Below are positions 47,866 through 58,971 of a DNA stretch of 63,091 bases, piece by piece (within the stretch, counting starts at the first letter, position 1; each line of letters starts with the position of its first letter). Position numbers and translations under genes: made by a program. Origin of the DNA: Pezizomycotina sp. ARF18. Its lineage: Eukaryota > Ascomycota. Location of the stretch: positions 1-63,091 of the forward strand of contig AZLU01000053.1 of NCBI GenBank assembly GCA_002224055.1, written 5' to 3'. The notes under the pieces were generated by a model. It did not search any database. It was not told the DNA's origin and was given only the letters and a program-made list of their open reading frames with translations.

Positions 47866-50800
47866 CATCCCATTGTATTTTACGTCGTACTATCCCTTTT
47901 CCTATGGTTCTGACTGCTTTCATTTCCCTGCTCGCATTTCCCACAAAAATATTCTTATACATATTTTAATTGCACCCATTTATTTATTTCCCCTTTCATA
48001 ATCTTTCTGCTGGAAAAAAGCCCACTAGAAGCTGTATTTGACTATATTCAGAAGTTCTTCCTTCCCTTTGTTACCCAACTACCTCTTGTCATTGCCGAGC
48101 TATTTCCTTTAATGATGTACCTCATCTTCATTTCGCTGTAAATTTTACTTAGGCATTTGATTTCCAATATGCCATTCCCTGAATCCTGACCCCACCAATC
48201 CCCTCCATCATCCCGACATATGCCGCTCTGTATTCCCTTTTTAACACGTTCTGGCTCTGGCTCGGAGCATTTGCAATAATGCGCTACCTCCTTTTAGCCA
48301 TCCAGCCACTCACACACCGTTTCCTTGCATATTGATTCCCCATGCCACATCAAACTTCACGTTAGCACAAACTATCGTCAAGCACCTAATACCATGAGAC
48401 CAGTCTTTCTTTTTTCGCTGGCTTCTCGAAAGCTTTACGAAATGATATCCTCCCTTGTCCTTCGTGTTTCTTTACCCTTAAACTTTTGGCTTTGGCATCC
48501 AATTAATGCCGCATGAGGATGGGATTCTAAACATTTGTGAACCAATTAATCTAGATACTCGAATGCTCTACGTTATGTGAACGCTCTCCTCTCGCCACGT
48601 CACTGAGTGTGGAGGGCAAGCTAGGCAAGTCTGGAGCGATCCTTTGTGTGTTTTGTGGAGCTCAAGAGTGTCACTAGGTGCAGATGGTGAGGGGGTTATG
48701 CATTCAATTTCCATCTCGGAGGGAGGATGCCGACCACTTTCTTGCGTGATTATTGGCTTTATTAATCATGTGCAAAGAAAGGGGTTGGGAAGAAAACTGG
48801 CTTTGCAAGGACATGCGAGTGGGTGAGTGCTTCTCTTTTGAAAACCGTTTATCAACTGAGTATATGAAATGATCAAAATATATGAAAAGTAAAACCGCCT
48901 GAAGGAAAAAAAGAAAAAACCAGTGGAAGAAGCAAGGCAAACAAAATGCTAAAACGAGACGAAAATGAACAAAATTTATAAATATAGCAGCATGAATTGT
49001 CTGTCTATCTTGTTTGCATCTTTTGCATTTGGTTGGTTGAAATTATTTTTTTACTTTGCTTCCGTCTATCTGCTACATGGTCTGTCTCTTCTTTTCTTTT
49101 TCTTTCCCGGGACTTTCGTTTCTTTCCTTTTTATTTCTTCCTTGCTTTCTTTTTTTCCTTACGAAAATATTCACATCTGTATATCGGTATATACTTTATA
49201 CATCTATACGTTTAATAACATCTTCTCTTCTTCTTTTCTTTCTTTTTTTAAAAAAAACTATCTTCGTTATTTTAAACCAGGAAGAAAGTGGGGAATCTAA
49301 ACATGGTTGGAACAAGGACGGAGAAGAAAACGAAAAAAAGGGAGCTAAGAAGTAAAGCGTATTGCAATACAAGAAGCGAATGCGGTCTCAAGAGGGAGGT
49401 GAGAAGGTATATGGAAAGCAGCGGCATACGGAGTTCTTATATATGGGCTCGCTAGCTATCAAGTGTTTGATCTTCCCCTACCTTCTCTGGAGCTACTGTG
49501 ATGTAGCCAGAATTAAAAAGACAATCACCGCTATTCAAGATCCACGAACGCGGAAAGGAGCCGAGCTACGCTCTATAGTGCAGTTTTCAAAATTTCAGCG
49601 ACCAAGTAAGTAATAGTTGAATACGACTCGAATGGGAATTCGGGTCTTAAGGGGGAAAAAAGACAGTATAATCCCCAAAAAGAAAAAAAAGCAAAGAATC
49701 ATGGGAAGAGTCAGGAAAATGAGAAAGGAAAGAACCTCCTAGGACTATAGTATATTTCTTGATACTCTCTTGTAGCTGTCGAAAGACGTAACTATGATAA
49801 CTCCCCCACGATGATGCTCATTGATATCCATGAAACAAAGGACGCCCCTAGAAACAATGAGGCGCGTCGCCTTGTAAGAATAGGGGGCACAAAATGCGCT
49901 TTTCTCCAGTCAGTCCTGACGTAGAAGCCGCGAGTTTTTTGCTATAAGACGTGTGTCGTGTGTTTCGCGGGGGGTGTGAAATGGGTCGTGAAATCTTTTT
50001 CAGCTGAGCTTTGCGCACTAAATTGCGATCAGCAAATAAAACAACCAGGAAACGCCCCGTCCCTGGCATCTCGACAGCTGGGAAAAACAAAATAAAATAG
50101 CTCCCCTCACTTTGCCCTATAGCCATTGACATCCCAGCTGCATTTGCGTTTAAATATTATTATTGTTTTAAAGGGGAATACGAACCTCTGGTTTATTTTT
50201 GACTGCTTTTTGACTCCCCAAGGCGCACAAATGTAAAGATGATCGTCGATAAATAGTTTGAGTAACAGTAAAATCACGGTATTACACGACGAGTTTTTTC
50301 CTCGCCTTTTTTTCTGGATATATACTTTGGCCGTTTAGGGTCATCCCCTTTTATTATTGTAAGGATGGAGAGAATGGCAATCATACTACCTGTAATTATA
50401 AACTATAGACAAAATTTTATACCTCTAGTTCGGCCTTCCTTACAGCCTAATACTGCCTATAAATGAGTTCGAGTTATCGAAAGATCATCTGTATAGCTCA
50501 TATCCAGGTGTTTACGCTAGCTACATATGCCGTTATTTTTACCAAAAGATCACAAAATATGAGCTGAAAGTGCCTTTCAAGGTGTTTTGATCAATCAATA
50601 AGCTGTATACATATATGCCATCAAAACATTTCACTCCTGCCGGCCCTATATAGACTTTGCATATATTTCAAGGCGTAACCGGAGGTATCAACCGGCCTAG
50701 GCTCTTTTCTCTGTTTTGTCACTTCTCGCAACATGTATATGCAAAATTAGGGATCAGCTAACTATAGACTAGCTAGAATGAATAGTAATTAATATTATTA

Positions 50801-51658
50801 TAAGAAGGCTTGCGTATACAAAAGCTACCGCCGTCTCGCCCTGAAGAGTTTGTACTTCAGAACCACTACTCTCTTAGAAATGTTGTGACGGTGTTTGATG
50901 TGAAGTGCCCCAAAATAAACCAAAGTTCACGTATCGAAGAGCTAAACGATTAACGCTAGCTGGTCTTGTCTGTCTTTTTATTATTATTTCCCTCCATTCT
51001 TTACTTTTCATATTCTCTAGATACTAGAAAATACTTAGTATTCCAAATATACCATTCCCGGCCCATCGCGATCAGATTGATGCGTTGATGTTCAATCACT
51101 GACATCTTCTCCCCTCCCCTCTACTGTCCTTCAGGATAATGATTTTTATCCATACATGCACTAACCATCTCCTCTTGAACAACTTTGTAGCCTAATAAAT
51201 CGTGGAATAGATCAATTGACCTGTTTCGCGGACCCTGTAGATTCGAATCCTGGTGTCATTGGCCTGTTCTTATTTGACTATTTTTTTTTTTTTTTTCGAT
51301 TGTTGACTATCTTCCTCGGCAAACCCAAGTTTTTGCTGGTGGATAAATATTTTTCTTTCCTTTCCTTTTTCTTTTTTTTAATAACCATCACCACCCTTCC
51401 TTCCCCTCCTTTCTTCCGCCCACAGACAGGCCTGCTTATCTATACGTCAACATTTTCTTCAATGATCAGTTCAGAAGACTGAGACGCATTTCCTCCTGCA
51501 ATCTTTCCCTATTTGACTTTTGTTCTTTAAAACACTATTACAAACTGGAACGTGATTATATTTCGCGAAGGCCTTTTAACCTTTGCATATTTCTCTTAAA
51601 AATCCCAGGTCTGGATAACCAGCGCTGCTAATTCACCCTTGAAGATGTTCGAAGGTGA
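47866..51658. other. Long convergent gene-free region metacaspase / DERA
   Basis: About 3.8 kb with no conserved coding sequence. It is AT-rich with pyrimidine-rich patches (49080-49260), purine-rich patches (49660-49740) and several GCTAGC palindromes (about 49449, 50512 and 50954). Short ORFs at 48965-49355 and 49362-49613 are low-complexity or featureless. GTAGATTCGAATCCTGG at 51237-51253 resembles a tRNA T-arm but does not fold as one. Confidence 0.5.
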
Positions 51659-52744
51659 TCAATAGTTACCTCCTCCAAGTACGTAGGATGATACGTCTAC
51701 CTCCACGTCATCTTCTCCGATACCTCTCCTCATCGCTTCCTCTAGGATATCCTTAGTTGCTGTTGCCCTATTCGGCTTACGCCGATTGCCATACACCGTA
51801 AGAGGTCGTCTAGGGTTCTTACTCCTCCCGCTGCCTTAATTTGGACCTCGGAGCCGCCAGGCATTCCCTCATAACGAGAAGATCTTTCTCCGTCGCGCCC
51901 TTGTAGTAGTACTTCCCGCTGGAATCTTTACGGAATCCATAACCGGTTGACGTCTTCGCGAATGCCACTTTGGCGTCTTTGCAGATCTCACACAGTTTCC
52001 GAATGTGCTTTTCTTCCAGAAAGTCATTCTCGAAGATGACTTTGACCATGGCATCTCCGTGAGAAGCGACTTGCTGGATGGACGAGACCTCGTTCTTGAC
52101 ATTCCCAGTCCTCCGATAGGACCTTGCCGATGTTCACGACGAGGTCAATTTCCTCGCGCCTTGTTTGGCAGCTTCAAAGGTCTCAAGCTCCTTGACCTTA
52201 AGAGACGAGCTACCGTGGGGAAAGCCGACCACTGTGCTTAGTTTCCAGATTTTTCCGATACTGGCGTTTTTCTGAGATATTTTCACAGCTAATAGAAGCA
52301 TTAGCCATCATATACATTAGTCTTCTTTTACTTGAGGTAAGGTGATTTGTGATACCTTGTCTATTCATTTGTTTCAGCTCAATGTTTTTTTTTTTTTTTT
52401 TCTTAAGTCCTATTAATTTCACTAACAATCCTCCTTAATACATTATATAAATAGAAATAGCGGCTGGTGAGGCGACAGAAAATGTGTATGGTAAAAACTT
52501 ACCATCTGATACTGCGTAGGGCTTTATACAAACTGCAGCCCCGTACTTCATGGCCAAGAGAAGCCCATCTTGTAACTCTTGGTCTGACATGGTTGGATGG
52601 AGCAATCTGTCGTTGAGTATAAGCCTTTTTGAAACTAAAAGAGAGAAGACCCGGAAGAGGACGGAGATGGTTACTTACGAGTGGTCAATTGTGCGGGCCA
52701 AGGTGGTAAGATTCACTTTATCGTAGAAGGATTGTATCTGACAT
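51659..52744 (-). CDS. Deoxyribose-phosphate aldolase (DERA, DeoC family)
   Basis: Splits 2-deoxyribose 5-phosphate to glyceraldehyde 3-phosphate and acetaldehyde in deoxynucleoside breakdown. It starts at the ATG at 52744 (MSD), followed by QSFYDKVNLTTLARTIDHS, an intron with a GTAAGTAACC donor, then LLHPTMSDQELQDGLLLAMK and YGAAVCIKPYAVSD, a second intron holding an A-rich run, and after it VVGFPHGSSSLKVKELETFE, AAKQGAREIDLVVNIGKVLS. The catalytic part reads VKVIFENDFLEEKHIRKLCE, VAFAKTSTGYGF (lysine forms the Schiff base) and YYYKGATEKDLLVMREC. The C-terminus is KAAGGVRTLDDLLRCMAIGV, SRIG, ILEEAMRRG and ends LGGGNY with TGA at 51659-51661. Length about 260 residues, a typical TIM barrel. 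Frame changes near 51760, 51840, 52110 and 52720. Confidence 0.92.
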
Positions 52745-54232
52745 TTTGAATAATAGCTCTTATAGACAAATTTAATATATATATATATATGTACATATAC
52801 CAAGAGGCAGCCTAGAAAAGAAGTAAGGAAAAAAAAGGGGGGCTATAACAGCTCAAGGAGTTTGACTTTGACAACGAAGCAAGTTATCCTATCCGGTAGG
52901 CGCGAGGGAACGAATCGACCGAGGAAAGTCAAACGCGGGAAGTGCCTGAGATTATTCTATCGCACCAAGTTATGCCGCTTATAATCGTGCATGCGCACCG
53001 TTGCCACACACGATCTGGAAAATGTGGTGGAAGTTCGGGTAAGGTTGCGGGAAAGAACAGAGAGTTGGAAGATGCTCCACTCTCGAGTTTGATAAATGCG
53101 TGCAGTACTGGTACACCTGCAAGGCTCGCAATTTTCGATAGATGCTTATTCGTCAGTTTATTTTTCAAGGTTTAGTCAAGGAAAACAAGGAAAAAAGGGT
53201 CCTTGAGCTCGAAGGAGTCCTTGTGTCTTTATAGACGGAAGATTCTGCCTTTCATCTCCATCTCTTTCTTACTTGCCCGGAGGAGGAGATTATGGATAGA
53301 AACGAGCAGACTTTGAAAACGTCTTTCATCCGAAAACAGCTATCTTATCCGTATCTCTGCTCAGGCACATGGCTCCACATAGGTCCTTAAGCGAAAATAA
53401 TGGCCGCACCGTTTGATATATAACAGATCAATAAAAAAAAAAAAAAGCAGATACGGATGAAGCTCACCATACGGTAGTCCTCGCAAGATTTTGCACCAAC
53501 AAGATTAGGTGAGTGTTTTACCCGATGGACAGCAGAGACTGCTATGCATCATGATCCTAGTAAAAAAAATTTTTTTTGCTTCTTTTTTTTCAAACATCGA
53601 GAGGTTCTCCTTGGAGAGCTCCAAAAGATGCTAACTTTTATTATATATAATTTCTTACAGATAGACTCCAAAATCATGATACTGGATGTCCCGAAAATAT
53701 GAAATCTTACTTTGTAGAGAAAAAAAAAAACGCATACGTTAATTTAGCAAATGAGATCTTCCTATCTACCCGTCTATCTCTCACAAGATATATCCTTTTT
53801 ACCATGCATGGAGCGATGAGCTTCCGCATTTATATGTTAAAAGAAGCCCACTCTCCCTCCAGGCAACCCAAAAAAGAGAAAAAGAAAAGAAAGAGGAAGA
53901 AATAAACCAATTGTATAGAGATTAGCTCAAGAGTATTTCTCTTTAGATGGAAACATGGTTATCACTATAGTTTTAGCCTCACGAAACAACCAATATATTC
54001 GGAGACATGAATAGGTAGCTACGGCCCAGTACGCAAGGGGATCAATGAAAATTTATACCTAGATAGTATAAGAGGGAAAAGCAGCAATATATTACCAGAA
54101 AGGCGAATAGAAAAGGAATAATACTTATTCTCTTCTCTGATCTCCTTTTGGCGCGACACAACATAAAAAAAAAAGCATCTGAAAAAGAAAAGGGGGAAAA
54201 AAAGTTACATCTATCTCAAGACTATCGTCGCA
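52745..54232. other. Region between DERA (-) and the end of eIF2A (-)
   Basis: Promoter side of DERA and 3' flank of eIF2A. It has an (AT)n tract at 52776-52791 and A/T runs at 53432-53446 and 53562-53574. The minus ORF 52929-53168 (79 codons) lies about 190 bases upstream of DERA and has no recognisable features; it could be leader sequence. Confidence 0.5.
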
Positions 54233-57117
54233 TCACCCTTGCCATCCAAGGCCCTCGAGTTCCTTTCTCACAGCTTCTTCCGAAGCTATCTTTTTCATTT
54301 GAGTATCCTCGAGCTTTTCCCCGTTTGCGTGACGCATCTTGAGATCGTCTATGGCACGCAACTTCTTCAGAAGACTCCTTTGCTTTTTCTCCTCCGGTCC
54401 TCCGCCACCAGGCGTGACGGGAGTTTGCGCCGTCCCGTCATTAGGGGCGAGCGTTGTATTTGTTTGAATACTCTGGGGTGCAGGGCGACCCTGCTGCTGC
54501 TGTTGTTGTTGCGGCTGCTGTCCTGTACTTGCTGTAGTGCTGTCCCTGTCCCTGACCTTGACCTTGGCCTTGACCTTGACCTTGACCTTGACCTTGATTA
54601 TTTTGTCCGTCCTCCTTTGACGCTGCGAACGCTGGCGCTGAGGCCCGCCCTGCCCAGGGTGAGGGGAATGATTACGCTGCTGGTGGTTCCACGAACCGTC
54701 ACGATGATGGTGATGCCGATCGCCATTCTTAGGGGCACCCTGACTACGATCACGGTGACGGCTATTATCGCGGCGATGCCCACCGCGCGGTCCTGTGTCC
54801 TCAGATTTTGCACGCGGCCGCCGCCCTCGGCATTTCCGCCATCCGGGGCGGCAGCGCCGGCGTTGCCTTCTTGCGCTTGCGCTTCTCTCGCCTTCTTAGC
54901 AGCTTCGCGTTTCTTTTGTTCTTGAGCGCCGTCTTGGACAGCGCCTGCTCCCCATCCGCATTTACTCCAGCGAGGCTAACGCCTCCACCTGGTGCTGCTC
55001 CGGGGACAGTCTTATCATCCGCAGGCGTTGCTCCAGGGACTTCCCTCCTGCGACCTTTCCAAATAAACCACCGCCAGATCCATTCGCGCCATCGGAAGTT
55101 CCATTCCGAAGAGCCCGCTACTTCCGGCGACGTGAGCGGCTCCACCTTCATCCTCTCGTTTGAAGTGCAACGGTGTTGCGAACCGCGAGCATGGGTGGTC
55201 GTAAGCTCCAGCTGGCTTGGATGTGTCGCAGCCGCATGACTGACGCAGACGAATGAGGCTTTGGGGTCTCAGGGTTGCCGCTTGGTGCGGGATGAACGGA
55301 AACAGGTTGAGGACGCCAAACAACCTAAATTTTAAAAGCGAAAGTAGGTAAATTGATCAATAAACCTCCGCCCCACATGTGACTTCATCTATATTAACTT
55401 ACCTGGTATATTCCGTCATATCCTCCGTATACATCAACTGACCCGCAAGGGCATACCAATTTTCACACCATTATCGACCCTTAACCTCGGACTAGTCGTA
55501 GCCGTCATGATGTAGCGACCGTCCGGACTCCATTCGCAGGTGCTAGCATTGCTAGCTTCGATTGTGGCCAATTTTGCCATCCCTTTCTCGCGATCGTAGA
55601 TGTCCATTTGTCCGGTCAAGTTTCCAAATCCGGCAACGAGAATGAACTTGCCATGCGGGAAAAGAGCAAGTGTTGCGGGGACCGAGCGGAAGGCTGTGCA
55701 CTGCGTTGGCCTGAGTGTCGAAAATAGTTGTCTTCGCGGGCATGTATCCATATACGACACCAAACTCCTTAGAGTTCGGAGACCACGTAACGTCATGGAT
55801 CGGCCCTCCTTGTCTTTTAAGGCGAAGGCAAAACTGGTTAGAACGTTCAAGTGCAAATTATAACGATAATGAACAAATCAAGAGGAGGGTAAATTATTAG
55901 CGTTAACACTTAAACGCATACCTAAAGTAACTCTGCTATCCGACCCAGTCTTGATATTCATCAAATAGAGGGTCGTCTCGCCATAATAGCTCTTTCCAGA
56001 CTTATCAACCTCAGTTTGGGTCAAGATAACAGGGCAGTCCCTGCAGCGTTCCACTTGAACTGAATCTTGTCGGCCTTAAAGAAACTCTTCTGAGATATAG
56101 GAGCTCAAATTTCGAACCGCATAAACTTGTACTTTAGCGGGCATCCCTTCTTCTCCGGTATAAAGACCGCATATGGTTGTTCTCTCCCGGGGAAGCTGGA
56201 ATCCGAAACACCTTCTACCTAAGATTCTGCCAAACTTCGTTCATATTTGACGAGTCGAAGAACTGGACCACGTTCGTGACGACACGCGCACAGTATTTTT
56301 CGTCGTAGGTATACTGGAGATTCCTTTATTTTCAGGTGAAAAGTTTTCCGCATTAGTCCAGAACGTTAATGAACGCGATCTTTGGAAGAACGGTTGCTCA
56401 GACTTACCATCCGGTCTGGCTCTTCTGACGAACGATACGACCTTTCTGCTGTACGAGTGTTCCACACTTCAAATTCTTGGCAGCAGTGCCATCCTTAATT
56501 TAGCTAGATTTCATTCCGTATTAGCTCTCAAACCCTGATTTTAGTGCCTTCTCATTCCAATTACTTCCTCCAAGGAGACCGTAATGAGGCAAGCAACTCA
56601 CAAGGACGTTCCCAAGATATGAAGAAGCTTCCTTTGGGAGAAAAGCCACCTCGTGGACATTTGGACATCCAAAGTCGTCACGACAGCTCCGGTGTCGGGG
56701 TCATAATCGTTACACTAGACGATAAAATAAAAATGTAAGCGCGGATTCGTAAAGCTGATGTTCACGGGAAGATCTGGATTACTTTTCAGGCGAAGCGTAT
56801 GCAAAGAATTGTCCATCTGGCGAATATGCAAAGCATCGAAGGTTTCCGGTGGGTCTGAATTTGTTAGAAGATATCAATATCAGTATACTCGATAGACTCA
56901 AATTGGGCGCGGAAGACTGGAGGCGTGTCGAAGCGCCGGACCTAGTGAATCCAGAGAGGGCATCGTATTCGGGATAACACTCAGTAATCCGATCGTCTTC
57001 AAAGTTCGATCTATATTATAGAGTGACGACTTGTCAGTAAATTTCGCAGACCTCGAGAATACAGGCTAGTAGCTAATAATCCTGGGATATGGGATCTCGA
57101 ACTGGTGGATCGAGCAT
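54233..57117 (-). CDS. EIF2A: Eukaryotic translation initiation factor 2A (eIF2A)
   Basis: A WD-repeat/beta-propeller protein implicated in non-canonical initiator tRNA delivery; not part of the eIF2 trimer. Near the N-terminus TLKTIGLLSV, FDTPPVFRAQFESIE and TGNLRCFAYSPDGQFFAYAS can be read. The propeller core reads GPIHDVTWSPNSKEFGVVYG, YMPAKTTIFDTQANAVHS, LGPRNT, HGKFILVAGFGNLTGQMDIY and DREKGMAKLATIEASNASTC, EWSPDGRYIMTATTSPRLRV, DNGVKI. After WRPQPVSVHPAP comes the C-terminal region with GEQALSKTALKNKR, a repeat of GGTCAA units, a polyglutamine patch and LLKKLRAIDDLKMRHANGEK, LEDTQMKKIASEEAVRKELE, stop TGA at 54233-54235. The start is tentative: ATG at 57117 reads MLDPPVRDPISQ. Many frame changes, several introns not fully resolved. 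Confidence 0.87.
54544..54597 (-). repeat. Hexanucleotide repeat (GGTCAA)9 in eIF2A
   Basis: Nine 6-base units with slight variation at the downstream end, in the linker between the propeller and the C-terminal helix. It encodes alternating Q-G (or K-V in another frame; local indels leave the frame undecided). A CAG/CAA-coded glutamine run lies just downstream on the sense strand (54490-54520). Confidence 0.85.
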
Positions 57118-58971
57118 CTTACAAGCAATTTGCGTAACAGCATGTTTATTAAGTCGTTATCGTTATTTTGATACGAAGTTAATTTGTTTCAATCGTATTT
57201 GTGGTGGCAACCGGAAGAAATCCAAGTACTGGTATCTGTTGAATAGCTCTATCCTAATGTACTGTCCTGTCGTCACGGAGTTCCTCGTTGATTCCAGTGG
57301 GATTTTGCAGAAAGTATCGGGATGTTTAAGGACCTCGTGATAGTTGTAGGCAGGTGAATTGACAAGAATAGCGACGTTCCTCCTGAACTAACAGGAAGAA
57401 ATCAAGAAACAAACAGTTGGTTGCGGTCGTTGCTCCTGAGTTTGAGAAGAGAAGAATTAGCCAGAGACAACCGCCCGCTTTTCCTTCTCGAGCTTTAGCT
57501 ACCCGGAGGTATTTGACTTTACTTTGCTGTATTTGCCTCCTGGTCTGTGATTCGCTGCAAATCGAAAAAAAGAAGCACCTCCTAAAATTACTTGTATAGC
57601 GTTAGCACCCGCGAGAGGCTCTCTTGAGTTGTGAAAACTTGTTGCGAGCTGAGGAAGGTTGCAGTATCGGCCGGTATCGACAGGGAAGAACAGGCCAGGT
57701 ATGTTTGATCTTGCCTTGCCTTTATAACGAAAAGGAGACTTGCAAATATTATCGAGCTAAAGGGATCTTCACGGAAGAAAAACGAATTGAATCCTTCCTT
57801 TCAGTAAGGATATGTAAAGCTAATAGCTTATGCGAACAAGCGAGAACCGGTATCGTTTGCTGTTTTGCTGCCGCTTCACACTGACGATACCAAGCAAACA
57901 AGGGAAAAGGAATTGAAACATACGGATGCGATGGCGTGATCTAGAATCACAATACCTAATTGTCGATGCAGATAAACTCGAAAGCAGAAGCGCCCTGTTT
58001 TTAAGCGGATTACGCCAGACCGGGACGTAGCGGGGCCGAGGAAGAATGAGCGAGAGAGTGAGAGAGTGAGAGAGTAGGAGAGAGAAAGGGAGAGAGGAGG
58101 ACGGAAGACGAAGGCGGTGTTTTTTGTTTTAGAAAAAAGAGCAGGCGTGGTGTGCGGTGGGAAAAAAAAAAAATTTATTGGAAAAAAAAAAAAAAGAAAA
58201 AAAAAAAGAAAAAAGAAAAGAAAAGAAAAAACTTTGTTCCGCTCTCTCGCTGCTAAATTTGGTGGAAGGCCCTCGTAACGTGTACATACAACAATATTTT
58301 TCGCCTTTTTTTTTTAGCAGCCTCACTAGCCAAGATTGACTTGCAACTACTACTCTATACTCCTGAATATAACCAATATAAGAGTGTAAACCTGGTTCAT
58401 TTCTCAAAGCCAATTGACTTTTTTAGACCGTGATATATACTTAGCACCTAAGGATTCAATTATTCTGATTTATTTTTGATTCAATTAAGTAGTTGTCTTA
58501 TAGTTCTTTTAAAATGAAAGGGAAGAAGAGGGTATCATGTTTCTCTAGTTTTCTTTGAGTATTAGAGCGAAATGCAAGACATATAAAGAAAAAAGATCAG
58601 ATCAAATGAAGTAAATGAATATACAATTAGTCAAAACTTTGAACCCCTGCTCAATGACTCCGCAGTTCCAATAATACAAAAGTTGACAGTATAAATATTC
58701 CAAAATAAATAAATAAACAGGTTTGGTGAGGAATCAGTATCTTCTCTCTCCGAAGCGGAGGTAATGCAACAGGATGTCTCAAGAACAGAACATCGTTATA
58801 ACGAAGCGCTAAAGGGAAAAAAAAAATTTAAATATGATATTTACTACTTATTCGCTATCGCCATAGCGTTCCATCAGTATCAGACGAGGTTTGAAGCGAA
58901 AAATAAATAAATCCAGATTATGTCAGGTCACGACAACAACATTGCCACACTCTCTTGGTATGTTTTTTCTT
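57118..58971. other. Region between eIF2A (-) and the end of AMSH (-)
   Basis: Promoter side of eIF2A and 3' flank of AMSH. It contains GAGAGAGTGA repeats at 58044-58080 within a purine-rich stretch to 58112, and A-rich runs at 58162-58230. The ORF 57624-57884 has no recognisable domain. Confidence 0.5.
58044..58112 (+). repeat. GA-rich minisatellite
   Basis: Three to four copies of GAGAGAGT followed by purine-only sequence; CT-rich on the eIF2A sense strand, about 930 bases upstream of its start. Confidence 0.8.

Noticed and set aside
51180-51260. tRNA-like sequence with GATTCGAATCC resembling a T-loop/B-box
   Set aside because: The bases before TTCGAAT (GTAGA) do not pair with those after it (CCTGG), and no matching A-box and acceptor stem are found upstream.
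52929-53168. Minus ORF just upstream of DERA as an N-terminal extension
   Set aside because: DERA has a well-placed start (MSD followed by the conserved N-terminal helix) and the upstream ORF is separated by stops and AT-rich sequence.
58044-58112. Possible CRISPR-like or satellite array
   Set aside because: Units are 8-10 bases of simple GA sequence without spacers; ordinary microsatellite/minisatellite.
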